From Symsagittifera roscoffensis (Eukaryota > Xenacoelomorpha > Acoela > Convolutidae), in assembly GCF_963678635.1 (NCBI RefSeq), contig NC_087066.1, positions 20,741,996 through 20,805,995 of the forward strand: DNA of 64,000 bases. The letters are read 5' to 3'. This document shows, in pieces, positions 24,801 to 32,754 of the stretch. A program made the position numbers and the translations under genes. The notes under the pieces are model-generated. The model did no database searches. It was not told the DNA's origin and saw only the letters and a program-made list of their open reading frames with translations. The first letter of the stretch is position 1; the number at the start of each line of letters is the position of its first letter.

Positions 24801-26826
24801 ACCCTTAACCTTAGATTCGGTAGAGTATTTTTTGAGAAAATTGAAAACGTTTCCAAAAAAGATTCAAAATTTAAACAATTTCTTAGGCCAAAACTCGTTT
24901 TCTACCAAAATTAGGGCGTACCAGATTATGCAGGGAAAACCCAGCACACACATTTTTTTTGATTGAATCCTTAATTTCAGACTGTCATGGCATTTTCGAG
25001 AAAACGAAAATAATTCAAAAAGTGGGTCAAAAATTCCCCCAACTAAAACTTGAATAAATTTTACGCTAGATCGTGATTATAGCCAAAGTGCCACCAAATA
25101 AGTGAACATTTTTCACTTTGAATGAACCGTTTATTTGCGAGTTAGGTTAGAAAAAAAAGAAAATTCGTACTAATACACTAGCTGCTCGCTACTATACCCA
25201 TCACGACTAACATAAGGGTATTCACTAAGTTCACCGACTCTTAAAAACTAATTTCATATTCAATACAAAAATCGACTAAAAAATCGAAAAGCTAGTTAGT
25301 ACTCAATTCTCTTATGAATTGCATTCAATTAAACGATGTAGCTGGATTGTAAAAACACAGAAATCAAACCGAAAAAAAAACTGAAAGTAACAGAGTAGAA
25401 CAAAAAATAAGAAAGAATATCAATTCAATAAATTTTAACCACAGGTTCGATTCGAAAAGCATTACAAAGGCACAACGGTATTTATTGAACGCTGCACAAA
25501 AGTAATAGCCTGCACATGAACTCATATGACGTGTAATAATTTCATGAGGTCACGCGCTGAAATCTGTGAACAAAGTTAGTAACGGGGAAAAGTTTAGTAT
25601 CCAGTTGCAACACAATTGCTAAAGCAATTGTATTAACAGTGATAGTGGAGCGAGGACCGCCATGATGATGAGTAGATAGGATGACGATGCACTTATTGCT
25701 GACAAACTTGACGTTTAGCTCTCGAAATACGCTCATGACTTGACATAATCACTCAATAGTGTTATGATACGTTTATATATCAATAGTATGGACCTGTTTA
25801 GTTTGTGCATTGATTATTACTACACAAGAGGGCCCCTATTGTTACTTAGTTTTTTTCAAGATTTATCAAAGATTCTTAAAATTTGCAGTTGAGTATGTTC
25901 TTCACTAATGGAACAAAATTGCAGCTGATATATTTAACTTTCTTTATTTTCAATACCCACATGGTTTGCACAGGGGTTCATTATAACTTACTTTTTCCAA
26001 GATTTAGAAAAATTCACGCTGATCTAATTTATCGTTTTAATTTCAAAAATCGACCAAATACAGAAGCGTTAATAAAGGCAACTGTTGTTGATTTTAAATT
26101 GTTCAAGGCGGGGGAGGGGGCTTGTATCTACGTAGTAAGTTTTTGTTAAATTCACTCACTTATCGTCTTCGTTAAGGCATTCCACCAGGATTGGCATGAT
26201 TCCACTTTTGATCAGCTTGTCTATAGGCGGATTCTTATCGCTTGACAAAAGCTTTCTAAAAGCAAAATTACTTTTGTAAACAAAACGTCGTAGCAAAAAT
26301 TAGAGAAAAAAATCAAAATCGATTTACCTCGCAGCCTGAATAGCGCATAATTTTTGTACGGCATCTCTAGAACTTGCACCCTAAAAATAACTGAAACATT
26401 AATTATCAGAAGCTGCTTGTAGCTGATACCTTCGAAAGAATTGATTCGTACCGCAATGATGTCATGCATGTGCGCAAATGCGTCGCGATCACCCTCTGCA
26501 TCCAGCATGGCGGCATTGAGAAGGTTTTGATCATAGGGAAGATTTCTTCTTTTGAGAACATGCTCGTCGCGCTTATTCTAAACATTCGTCTGATTAGTGT
26601 CAAAACTCGAGTAAAATACTATTGGCAAACTAATAACCATCAACAGTATCTCACCTTACGGAGTTCTACATTGAATTCATTTCTTCGTCTCCTCAGCTCC
26701 TTAAAAGAACAAACAATTTAATTACTGATAGATATTTGCTTCCCATGAGACTAAGCAAATTTAACTAACGTCATTATCTTTTCCCTTATTTTTGAAGTGT
26801 TTTATTCTTCCGTGTTCTTCTGCCAT
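6808..26826 (-). CDS. KPNA4-like: Importin subunit alpha, KPNA3/KPNA4 type, ten exons
   Basis: Nuclear import adaptor: it binds the nuclear localisation signals of cargo through armadillo repeats and is carried through the pore by importin-beta, bound to its N-terminal IBB domain. Coding exons in order, minus strand: 26826-26770, 26699-26655, 26577-26452, 26380-26328, 26255-26160, 21729-21279, 20729-20532, 20355-20179, 7628-7350, 6873-6808. All introns are GT..AG and phases agree. The product is about 515 residues against about 521 in vertebrate homologues. IBB basic clusters ([35 protein letters not shown]) lie in residues 1-50. The armadillo ladder of Trp/Asn pairs follows ([58 protein letters not shown]). 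[19 protein letters not shown] and [12 protein letters not shown] are typical of the alpha-3 class. No internal stop or frameshift was seen, so it is probably functional. The symbol denotes class only. Confidence 0.95.
7080..7190. repeat. Interspersed repeat, GATAGTGGAGTTTGCCT family
   Basis: Shares ATAGTGGAGTTTGCCT and a preceding CGATCACG..CGTGA segment with 23490-23620, and partly with 4858-4935. This copy lies in the last importin-alpha intron. Confidence 0.55.
7350..7628 (-). CDS. Importin-alpha exon 9 (last armadillo repeats)
   Basis: Ninety-three codons with [26 protein letters not shown] and [12 protein letters not shown]. Acceptor TTTTAG. The donor chosen is GGG|GTTAGC, which joins exon 10 in frame. 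Reading through instead would add 46 unrelated residues, so the spliced form is preferred. Confidence 0.88.
8320..9500 (+). pseudogene. Decayed LINE: ORF1 and start of ORF2 endonuclease
   Basis: Broken translations match the LINE at 28969-32754. The ORF1 parts read [27 protein letters not shown] and LLKKRCDAI, against CLLREAI, ITDIKRLGR, HNPWDV and LLKKRRELI in that copy. At 9055-9279 the endonuclease region reads [16 protein letters not shown] and YGGIAIGAK, against NSELFLPNFTIFRADR and HGGVLIGVR. Many stops and frameshifts. It lies in importin-alpha intron 8, opposite to the host gene. Confidence 0.7.
9505..10312. mobile_element. Palindromic element with ATGCTAATCATACA ends
   Basis: The motif ATGCTAATCATACAATTT and its complement occur repeatedly: about 9520, 9668-9718 as a near-perfect palindrome, and 10200-10310 three times. 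The block interrupts the LINE reading, which resumes at about 10330. It is probably a foldback or MITE-type DNA insertion. The ORFs in it read low-complexity poly-A/T and are not genes. Confidence 0.55.
10330..11118 (+). pseudogene. Decayed LINE ORF2, continued after the palindromic insertion
   Basis: [13 protein letters not shown] at 10413 matches MVDEWCDWIFKII of the better [17 protein letters not shown] near 10740 matches KANLFNDYFISVF. The block before 11118 resembles the start of the RT domain (PLRKGDSK, then FEKLH). It is cut by the Gypsy 5' LTR. Confidence 0.6.
11123..11275 (+). repeat. 5' LTR of the Gypsy element
   Basis: Begins TGACCTTCGGTACCTCG and ends GGTGTTCA, so it keeps TG..CA ends. 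It aligns along its length with 17504-17655. Confidence 0.85.
11256..12310 (+). pseudogene. gag: Gypsy gag remnant with zinc-knuckle region
   Basis: The frame from about 11256 reads an N-terminal gag-like stretch ([14 protein letters not shown]..) up to a stop, resumes as [20 protein letters not shown], and then passes through capsid-like FARFSAQVS and [17 protein letters not shown]. From 11933 another frame carries two zinc-binding segments, [17 protein letters not shown] and [13 protein letters not shown]. The second has Asn where the zinc-binding His of a CCHC knuckle is expected. Several frameshifts and stops make it non-functional. Confidence 0.8.
12408..12606 (+). pseudogene. Gypsy aspartic protease remnant
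   Basis: A frame not opened by any ATG reads [19 protein letters not shown]. The active-site DTGG is at 12417-12428, correctly placed between gag zinc knuckles and RT. Confidence 0.7.
12661..13490 (+). pseudogene. pol: Gypsy reverse transcriptase remnant
   Basis: A 224-codon open stretch begins in the protease-RT linker and covers the RT fingers and palm: [35 protein letters not shown] (first catalytic Asp) and [18 protein letters not shown] at 13333 interrupts just before the second catalytic box, which reads YLGD (13351-13362) instead of Y/F-x-DD. Reading continues to about 13490. Both the stop and the Asp-to-Gly change inactivate it. Confidence 0.9.
13740..14190 (+). pseudogene. Gypsy RNase H remnant
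   Basis: Broken frame with [13 protein letters not shown] (first catalytic Asp), [19 protein letters not shown] (Glu-containing helix), LTDHKAI and finally DYMSCYP, the usual end of the domain in Gypsy pol. A stop follows LLGN at about 13981. Confidence 0.82.
14721..16295 (+). pseudogene. Gypsy integrase remnant
   Basis: An uninterrupted 255-codon stretch (14721-15488) carries a long linker and the zinc-binding region [18 protein letters not shown]. The core follows in another frame: [12 protein letters not shown] (first Asp), [13 protein letters not shown] (second Asp near 15730), ILTPV, then a degraded stretch where the Glu helix should be (ITEAVAKLN). A stop follows at 15868. The C-terminal reading ends near 16295. 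The 14190-14720 stretch is pol spacer with no clear domain. Confidence 0.85.
16724..17180 (+). pseudogene. 3' part of Gypsy pol, low-complexity tail
   Basis: A Ser/Thr/Pro-rich frame continues past one stop to [15 protein letters not shown], a basic ending common at the end of Gypsy polyproteins. No env-like membrane segments are visible before the 3' LTR. Confidence 0.5.
17504..17655 (+). repeat. 3' LTR of the Gypsy element
   Basis: Same sequence as the 5' LTR with about a dozen changes. The terminal CA has become AA. It is preceded by a purine stretch (GCGGGGAAAA), a candidate polypurine tract. Confidence 0.85.
17656..18276 (+). pseudogene. 3' part of the LINE split by the Gypsy element
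   Basis: [26 protein letters not shown] matches VNDLGLQINITLSWTEHIKKKL in the RT C-terminal region of the LINE at 31945. This block probably belonged to the same copy as 8320-11118. Confidence 0.55.
18327..19650 (-). pseudogene. LINE reverse transcriptase remnant, minus strand
   Basis: From high to low coordinates the minus strand reads [20 protein letters not shown] (RT block, about 19550), [19 protein letters not shown] (about 19340), and near the C-terminus [19 protein letters not shown] and [14 protein letters not shown] (about 18480). The order fits a Jockey-like RT. The catalytic Asp-Asp box is not readable. Same strand as importin-alpha, inside its intron 8. Confidence 0.7.
20179..20355 (-). 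CDS. Importin-alpha exon 8 (armadillo repeats 7-8)
   Basis: Fifty-nine codons from [13 protein letters not shown] to [10 protein letters not shown], the minor NLS-binding site. Donor CAG|GTAGGT opens the 12.5-kb intron 8. Confidence 0.95.
20532..20729 (-). CDS. Importin-alpha exon 7 (armadillo repeats 5-6)
   Basis: Sixty-six codons beginning [10 protein letters not shown] and containing [19 protein letters not shown]. It ends KEKIKK|GTAAAT, phase 0. Confidence 0.95.
21279..21729 (-). CDS. Importin-alpha exon 6 (armadillo repeats 2-5)
   Basis: The largest exon, 451 bases. It carries the major NLS-binding groove: [45 protein letters not shown] and [17 protein letters not shown]. Acceptor TTTCAG, donor CAA|GTATGT. 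Confidence 0.95.
22440..23005. repeat. Three diverged tandem copies of a ~200-base repeat
   Basis: Each copy contains CAACTAAGCCGA or ACCATTAAACCGA, followed by an AATATAGGCCG or AATATAAGCAG segment and an A-rich stretch. The copies begin near 22450, 22605 and 22840. AT-rich and non-coding. Confidence 0.5.
23490..23620. repeat. Interspersed repeat, second copy in importin-alpha
   Basis: Shares GATAGTGGAGTTTGCCT and CGATCATG..GCGTGA with 7080-7190. Confidence 0.5.
26160..26255 (-). CDS. Importin-alpha exon 5
   Basis: Codes for [18 protein letters not shown] and the following [12 protein letters not shown]. It ends at AA|GTGAGTG. The 4.4-kb intron 5 follows. Confidence 0.92.
26328..26380 (-). 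CDS. Importin-alpha exon 4
   Basis: Codes for [18 protein letters not shown] (start of armadillo repeat 1). It ends in phase 2 at GTAAAT. Confidence 0.9.
26452..26577 (-). CDS. Importin-alpha exon 3
   Basis: Begins [12 protein letters not shown], the third IBB basic cluster, then the linker to the first armadillo repeat. The donor chosen is GCG|GTACGA. A second GT 22 bases downstream (GAAG|GTATCA) would throw exon 4 out of frame. With the chosen donor, DIIA-GASS aligns with the family without gaps. Confidence 0.85.
26655..26699 (-). CDS. Importin-alpha exon 2
   Basis: Forty-five bases code for [15 protein letters not shown], the arginine-rich middle of the IBB domain. It lies between TTTTAAG and GTGAGA. 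Confidence 0.92.
26770..26826 (-). CDS. Importin-alpha exon 1 (start codon, first IBB cluster)
   Basis: The ATG is in context TTAAAAATGG. The exon codes for 19 residues including HFKNKGKD and ends at GAC|GTTAGT (phase 0). Confidence 0.9.
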
Positions 26827-26850
26827 TTTTAATGAAACTAAAAACAAAAT
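26827..26850 (-). promoter_or_regulatory. Acceptor-like site just before the importin-alpha ATG
   Basis: On the minus strand ATTTTGTTTTTAG is followed by only 11 bases and then the ATG. A pyrimidine-rich AG this near the start codon fits a spliced-leader trans-splice site, or the end of a 5'UTR intron. Confidence 0.4.
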
Positions 26851-27149
26851 AGTCTGATATAACAAGCACCAGACTGATTAGATTCAGTCGCAATTGTTAT
26901 CTATTCAATAAAATAATCTACAAAAATAGCATTACTTGCATTGCATCCCTACGCCCTTCTAGCCAGGACTGTGAGATACTTATTAAATAGGTGATTTGTA
27001 TCAAATCTTGAACGAAGGCCTACAATGCGAGGATTTTAGAGACAAGATTCAATTGTATGTCTGGAATATCGAGATCACGATTTCATTCTTTCAGGAAAGC
27101 TCCGACGAATTACCTATTTCTAGCTGATTCATGGGCGAGATTTTAGAGA

Positions 27150-27560
27150 GCGGGTAACCTCAATATCTTATCGCTTCCAGGTGCCTGCATAAGGCACGCA
27201 TACAATTTTATCCCCCCTGAAGTCGTTTTCAAGCTATCGTAACGACATATTCGACGTTTCAGACCCTCTTCCCAACAAGTCGCCCATGAACTTATCGCCC
27301 TAAGCGACTTTGCCTGCGAGAGAACTGGTAGCAGAGTTTTTGTCCTGGGCATTCCTGAACGAGCCAAGAAGCGAGCGAAAGCGACTGTGACGACTGACAT
27401 TCTCAAAGCAAGAGCCGAAAAAATCTCTCCGGCCCATGAGGCCAAAGTTGAGATCAGGTATCGAGCTATAAGCAGCCTAACGTCTGGTAAACATTACTTC
27501 AAACCAGACCAGATCCATTTGAACAGTACCGGGCTAAAGAAGAAAAAAATCATAAAATAA
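27150..27560 (+). pseudogene. LINE ORF1 remnant with SGNH-esterase-like segment
   Basis: One frame, broken by a single TAA after VVFKLS, reads LNILSLPGACIRHAYNFIPP, then RVFVLGIPERAK and finally KPDQIHLNSTGL. The D-x-x-H at 27507-27518 followed by LN-x-x-G is the ending of SGNH hydrolases. An esterase domain of this fold is known in ORF1 of some CR1-type LINEs. The upstream catalytic Ser block is not clear, and SLPGA may be another block. The downstream neighbours (zinc-binding segment, endonuclease start) support a LINE origin. Confidence 0.6.
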
Positions 27561-27904
27561 AAGATCCTGTATAAGAAATGCGAAAGAATTGAACGAAGCA
27601 GGTAAGCAGCGAGTAATCGAGTGCAAGACAGAAAAGTGTCGGTGTTCACAACTTTGGAACAATCAACTACAGTAGAACGGTTAATCCTTAATTTTGATTG
27701 TCAACAGGTCCCCACAGTTACACCGGTCTGTCAACTTAGAACAAAAACAGCTAGTTTTTTTCAACGGTACCTTCAGGTGCCGCCCGTTAGAACTACCAAC
27801 GCTCCTGTTTCTCGTTTCATCTAATGGTACCTTCAGGCGACACCAGTTGAAACTGTAAGCACCCTCTAAAGATGGCCGAAAACACATATACATGCAAAAA
27901 CTAG

Positions 27905-28053
27905 AACCATTGCATACGACCACGAGAAGCGACATTCGATTGCGTAAGATGCGGATGTAGAACGTATCTTACAGAAAATTGCGCCAAGTTTAATAGAAAC
28001 ACAGAGACCTGCTTGATGGACATTGGCATGATTTTAGTTCTCTTGTGTATTAG
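27905..28053 (+). pseudogene. LINE ORF1 remnant, Cys-rich zinc-finger-like segment
   Basis: Reads HCIRPREATFDCVRCGCRTY then LTENCAKF and TETCLMD. The Cys/His spacing resembles the PHD-like fingers found in CR1-type ORF1 proteins. In this copy the segment follows the esterase-like one. Type of finger uncertain. Confidence 0.4.
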
Positions 28054-28609
28054 CTAGGTCATTTCAAACCAGCGTGAGATCGCGATGTCGGTCCTAAAAA
28101 AACTAGTCCCGATAATGGAAAAAAAAACGGAAACAAAGGGAAACGAGATGAAGCTAAAATAAACTGAATTGGAAATTAAAAATAGTCTATAAAAATCGAA
28201 ACAACTTGCGGAAACGAGACCATATCAAGAAAAAGAACCGACAAACTCAAAAGCTAAAATCAACGCATCTTAGAATGCATCACTAGGAATAAGCATAAGA
28301 GGAGTGAAAGAATGCAAGGACAAAGATGCAAGAAAAAGCCAAGAGCAGAATTTTATTGAGTTTCAGAAAGTATTTGCCCACATGGATGTTGAAACCAAAA
28401 TTAAGGATCTAATCAGGCTAGCCCAACAAGGAAAAGATTGAAACCAAACAATAGTTCTCAAACTACCAACCGTCTAATAAAAACGGCTGATATTATCGCC
28501 AGCTACGAAACTGAAAAAATAGGGAGCAGATTGTACAAAAGAGACGCAAATCAATGAAGTTTCATGGCAACGGAAAAGGAAACAGAAACATTTTGAAATA
28601 AAAAAAGCT

Positions 28610-28930
28610 CAGTTTGTTGCTATACAATGTAAGAAGCATTCTTGAACGTTCAAGAAGAGTTCTTTTCTCGAGTGCCATCAACTGCCTGTGACCTCAACTG
28701 CCTGACGGAAGCATGGTAAACAGATTAGGTGACCACACGTTCTATCTTTCCCTAGAAGTCCCTAGAAGTTTCCCTAGAAGTCCATCAAGTGCCTGTGACC
28801 TCAACTGCCTGACGGAAGCATGGTAAACAGATTAGGTGACCACACGTTCTATCTTTCCCTAGAAGTCCAGAATACACCGAATTGATCGACAACACGTCAA
28901 GGCAAAACTAAAAACGGAGATGTAATCATT
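28610..28930 (+). pseudogene. Start of a LINE endonuclease, truncated and duplicated
   Basis: LLYNVRSILERSRRVLFSS and, one frame over, CDLNCLTEAW match the beginning of AP-like LINE endonucleases (N-x-RS then CLTE-x-W). An 87-base stretch with this coding is present twice, at 28675-28761 and 28782-28868, with one difference. The next LINE begins right after. Confidence 0.6.
28675..28868. repeat. Tandem duplication, period 107 bases
   Basis: Two copies of 87 bases (CCATCAACTGCCTGTGACC.. and CCATCAAGTGCCTGTGACC..) differ at one site. They are joined by short repeats of TCCCTAGAAG. The near identity shows a recent event. Confidence 0.9.
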
Positions 28931-28968
28931 GGAATAAATAGTTTCAGATATTAAATAGTTTCAGATAG

Positions 28969-29823
28969 ATGGAGCTATCCGGGGCAGCGGTTGAGACCCC
29001 CGTCTCCTCTTCCGAAATTGAAATGGACTCGCAGAAAGGACGACGCAGGCTTGATTCAATGCCTAAAGACTAATCTCCAACCATCGACGAGATGGTTCGT
29101 GGTGACACCGAAGAAGTCAATCGTCATCTCAACAAGATGAACAAAGACTCAATAATCTGCTTGCTACGAGAAGCAATCTCCCAGATGAGTACCGATCGTG
29201 AGAGAGGCATAAGAAGTAAAGAGTTAGTTCTTGAAGTGAAGAAAGTTATCCGAGATTCTTTTATCGAAAACAACGACCAAGTGCCAAGTGAAGAACTCGT
29301 GAATGGAGTTAAGTCAGCAGTCGAACAAGCAGTTACCAACTGTAGAGTGGAAAACACGGGCGGAACCGCTTTTGCTGCTCCCGTACCAGCTCCATTGCGC
29401 CAACCAATGGAGTCCCATCAGCATCAAATCAGAATAAATGGTATCCTCGAAAGTGACTCCAAAATCAGAACTGAAGTCTTGAACTATCAGTCTGGGGAGT
29501 TCAATAAAGTTATGAAATTCCTTGGCGAGGTCCCGACAATAACAGACATAAAAAGACTGGGGCGACCCTCGCCCGACAACAACAGACCTGGAACTCTTCT
29601 GATTACATTCCATAATCCGTGGGATGTTAGAAAAGTCTTGGCTAAAGCTGCCACCCTGAAAGAGTACAAAGAACGAAAAGTTTTCATCTCGAAGTCTATG
29701 AACCGCGATGAACGACAAATTGAAGACCAACTTCTCAAGAAACGACGCGAGTTAATCAACAACAATGTCAACCCCCGAGCAATAAAAATCAAGTTTCCAA
29801 GACTTTTTGTCGACGACAAATAA
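28969..29823 (+). pseudogene. LINE ORF1 (nucleic-acid-binding protein), one stop
   Basis: Starts at ATG 28969 (MELSGAAVETPVSSSEIEMD). One TAA near 29071 splits off the first 34 codons, and the frame then stays open for 250 codons. The first half is charged and helical (coiled-coil-like: EELVNGVKSAVEQAVTN). The second half has the conserved ITDIKRLGRPSPDNNRPGTL, FHNPWDVRKVLAKAATL and LLKKRRELINNN, typical of the RRM-like C-terminal part of LINE ORF1 proteins that bind the element's RNA. The stop means this copy yields no complete protein, unless translation starts at the ATG at 29092. Confidence 0.85.
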
Positions 29824-29892
29824 TTCATTATGAATGACGAAAACATCTCTGAGGAATGCTGACTAGAGAACTCTCAGATACAGATACTTACA

Positions 29893-30613
29893 ATGAACAC
29901 AAGAAGTCTTCTCACCAGAGAACGGAGATTCACATTTGCCAACGCAATCAATGCACATTCCTATGATATCTTCTGTGTCAGTGAGAGCTGGCTCACATCC
30001 GATATGAAAAACTCTGAACTATTTTTACCGAACTTTACAATTTTCCGAGCCGACCGTCTAACGAGAAATGGGAACTCGGCTCATGGAGGAGTTTTAATTG
30101 GGGTAAGAAATAGTTATCACTTCGAACAAGTTTATATTGCCTCTACCGAAGACTTATTGTCATCCTCCTACGTATGTGTCTCTGTTTCTCTCAGGGATTG
30201 CAAGTTGTTAGTGTGCTGTGTGTACAACCCGCCCAAGGACAGTCCCTACCGACTATCGCCTGATTCAGTCAAACACTTTTTGAGCACAGTATGCACACTG
30301 GAATCATTCATTCATGTTCTCATCACTGGCGATTGGAACCTGCCTAAGACGGATTGGAGCCTCTACTCTTCAACGGACGACTACGAAGATGAAATAGCCG
30401 TCATATGGACTCACTGATGCTCCGCCAGCTAGTAACTGAACCAACCCGTGGATCAACAACTCTGGATCTTGTACTCATCAAATCACCGCACCACACTGAT
30501 GATGTCTTGATTAATGAATCATTTGAAAAATCATTTTCGGTCTCCGACCATAGACCAGTTAAATCAACCTGGCTTTGCAGTGGAACTCCAACAGTGAATG
30601 AGAGTTGATCCAA
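29893..30613 (+). pseudogene. LINE ORF2 apurinic-type endonuclease, frameshifted
   Basis: Begins MNTRSLLTRERRFTFANAI at 29893, 69 bases after ORF1. Catalytic-type motifs follow: FCVSESWLTSD (Glu), ITGDWNLPKTDW (Asp/Asn) and, after a frame change near 30405, RGSTTLDLVLIKSP and SVSDHRPVKS (the SDH box). This enzyme nicks target DNA to prime reverse transcription. Stops at about 30415 and 30606 inactivate it. Confidence 0.88.
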
Positions 30614-30656
30614 AACTTACAGTTTCACAAACTGTGACTACGACGATGCAAAGAAT

Positions 30657-31921
30657 ATGATATTGGACACATTTTTTAGCCCTATTTGCTACAGTAATAT
30701 TAACAAAATGGTAGATGAATGGTGCGACTGGATCTTTAAAATCATTGATGCCTCCGTGCCGGTCAGATCAAATCACCGTGCCCAACTCAGTCCTTGGGTA
30801 ACTGGTCGCACCTCCAACGTTCTGAAAAAGCTTAGTACGGCTGAGAAACACAAAAAAAGCGAGCCTAAAATTCAATCTCTGAGAAATGAAGCTGCCTTGT
30901 ACCTGGATGAAGACATAGTGGAATATGAAACCAAGCTTTTTTCTGGAAGAAACACTGGATCAATTTTCAAATACATGAAGAGTTTGAAAAAAGACAACCA
31001 ATTACCTTCAGTCATCAGGTGGAAAGAAGTGTCTGCCGACAGTAATCTCCGCAAAGCAAATCTGTTTAATGACTACTTCATCAGTGTGTTCACTCGCAAC
31101 ACTTTGGATGTACAACTGGGGGAGTCAGATTCCAAACTACCTGACGGAAGAGTTGCCAGTGATTATCAAATCGATAGAGATGTAGTATATAATGTCCTCT
31201 CTAATTTGGACATATCCAGGAGTCGCGGTGAAGACCAACTTCCACCAGTGTTCTTGCGCAAATTAGCAACCGAGCTAACTCCTTCAGTTTTCAGCGTGTT
31301 CCGGAACATTCACAATCTGGACACGTTTCCCGAAAAATGGAAACTAGGCATTGTCAGACCTATTTTCAAGAAAGGGAAAAAGTCCGAGATTTCGAATTAT
31401 CGCCCTGTTATTCTTCTGAATATTGTTTCGAAGTGTTTTGAGAAAATTGCATTTTCGCAAATCGCCGACCATTTTATCGAGTATGTCAATTCAGTCCAGT
31501 TCGGTTTCTGCCTTGTAAACCTGCCATTCTTCAACTATTACATTGCCTGAACTACATTTATGCATCAATAACCGAAAAAATCATTGCTTTGTGCCTAGTA
31601 ATGTTCGACGTTTCTAAAGCTTTTGACAAAATCAGCCACACAGTTCTTCTGCAAAAAATCAGAAACGTTGAGATAGAAGGAAAACTTCTCAAGATTCTAA
31701 GGAGCTACCTTACAAACAGATCTCAGAGAGTTCGCATCAATGGTATTTTGTCGGCTGTTCGCTTAGTGCTGAATGGTGTTCCCCAAGGCTCACTGTTGGG
31801 TCCGGTTCTATTCTTGATTTTCATCAATGACCTCCCTGATAAAATATTTAATTCTGTTGCTTTTATCTTTGCTGACGACTTGAAAACGTTTTTCGACAAA
31901 TCCCAGATCTTGATAGACTGA
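30657..31921 (+). pseudogene. LINE ORF2 reverse transcriptase, broken
   Basis: The first open part (to 31550) carries SRGEDQLPPVFLRKLATELT, WKLGIVRPIFKKGKKSEISN and YRPVILLNIVSKCFEKI. After a frame break at about 31520-31590 it continues with MFDVSKAFDKISHTVLLQKI (first Asp), NGVPQGSLLGPVLFLIFIND and FADD (31868-31879), the intact catalytic Asp pair. A one-base shift near 31910 moves the frame again. The active site is preserved even though the frame is not. Confidence 0.9.
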
Positions 31922-31944
31922 GTTCTTGGTCTACCGAAAATCGG

Positions 31945-32754
31945 TTGCCTTTCAATATTTCAAAATGTTGTGTAATAGATTTTAGGAATTGTTACCCCTG
32001 CGACATTACCTTCTGCAATACAACTCTCGACTTAGTCTCATCAGTGAACGATCTCGGACTACAAATCAACATCACTTTGTCGTGGACCGAGCACATAAAG
32101 AAAAAGCTAACTAAAGCAAATACAACATTCTTCCTGATACGCCGCAGTGTCAGTCATCTTCTCTCTCCGCAGGTGAAGCTCCACTTGTACAAAACACTTC
32201 TCATGCCTATCATTTTATATGCTTCTCAATGCTGGTCTCCAAACAAATCGGACTTGCAGCAACTAGAAACCTTCCAGAAACGAGTTGTCAGATGGATGCT
32301 CCCTGAAACACCGTACCGTGAAGCAATCAGTTCCCTTGGCATCTTAACCATTGCGTACTTTGCCATTTTAACTGATTTTCTCACTCTTTCAAAAATTGTC
32401 AGTAGACTATATGACTGTGATCTCACCAGTTGTTATTCCTGCGCACCCAGTGGCTCACGACGCACAGAAACTTCTTTACTGTTTGATATCCCGATCATTA
32501 AGCTCGAGCGCCAGCGCAACAATTTTTGGTATAGAACGCCATGGAGAGCCAACAGAATAGCAAACGTTATCGACATCAGAAGCTTCTCGCCTGACTTGAA
32601 GTATCGTCTACTCAAACTCATGTGGTCGTTTTTCAACAGTCACTATGATGAACTCAGTCCATGTACCTGGACAATCTTGGTTATTGCTCAAATTGCAGAG
32701 ATCGACACATTGACCTCTCGGGACTCAATTGACTTGATTTATCTACGGGACTAA
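31945..32754 (+). pseudogene. LINE ORF2 C-terminal (thumb) region
   Basis: In frame after the last shift: LPFNISKCCVIDF, VNDLGLQINITLSWTEHI, LMPIILYASQCWSPNKSDLQ, LETFQKRVVRWM, and a conserved tail to the stop. This is the usual C-terminus of CR1/Jockey-type RTs. It ends 64 bases before the A-rich 3' end of the element. Confidence 0.85.

Larger units (their letters stand above)
21730..26159. other. Importin-alpha intron 5 (4.4 kb), repeat-rich, no gene
   Basis: Between exons 5 and 6. It holds three diverged copies of a repeat at 22440-23005, an interspersed repeat at 23490-23620, a tRNA-promoter-like motif near 23880 and a hairpin near 25612. The ORFs inside have no protein-like features I recognise. 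Confidence 0.6.

Noticed and set aside
25560-25650. U2-snRNA-like AGTTTAGTATC
   Set aside because: Only a short segment matches. The branch-site-pairing region and Sm site of U2 are absent.
25883-26149. 88-codon plus-strand ORF in importin-alpha intron 5
   Set aside because: No recognisable motif. It ends just before exon 5 on the other strand and has no splice or start context to support a gene.
29124-29846. Minus-strand ORFs of 77-138 codons
   Set aside because: They are antisense shadows of the LINE ORF1.
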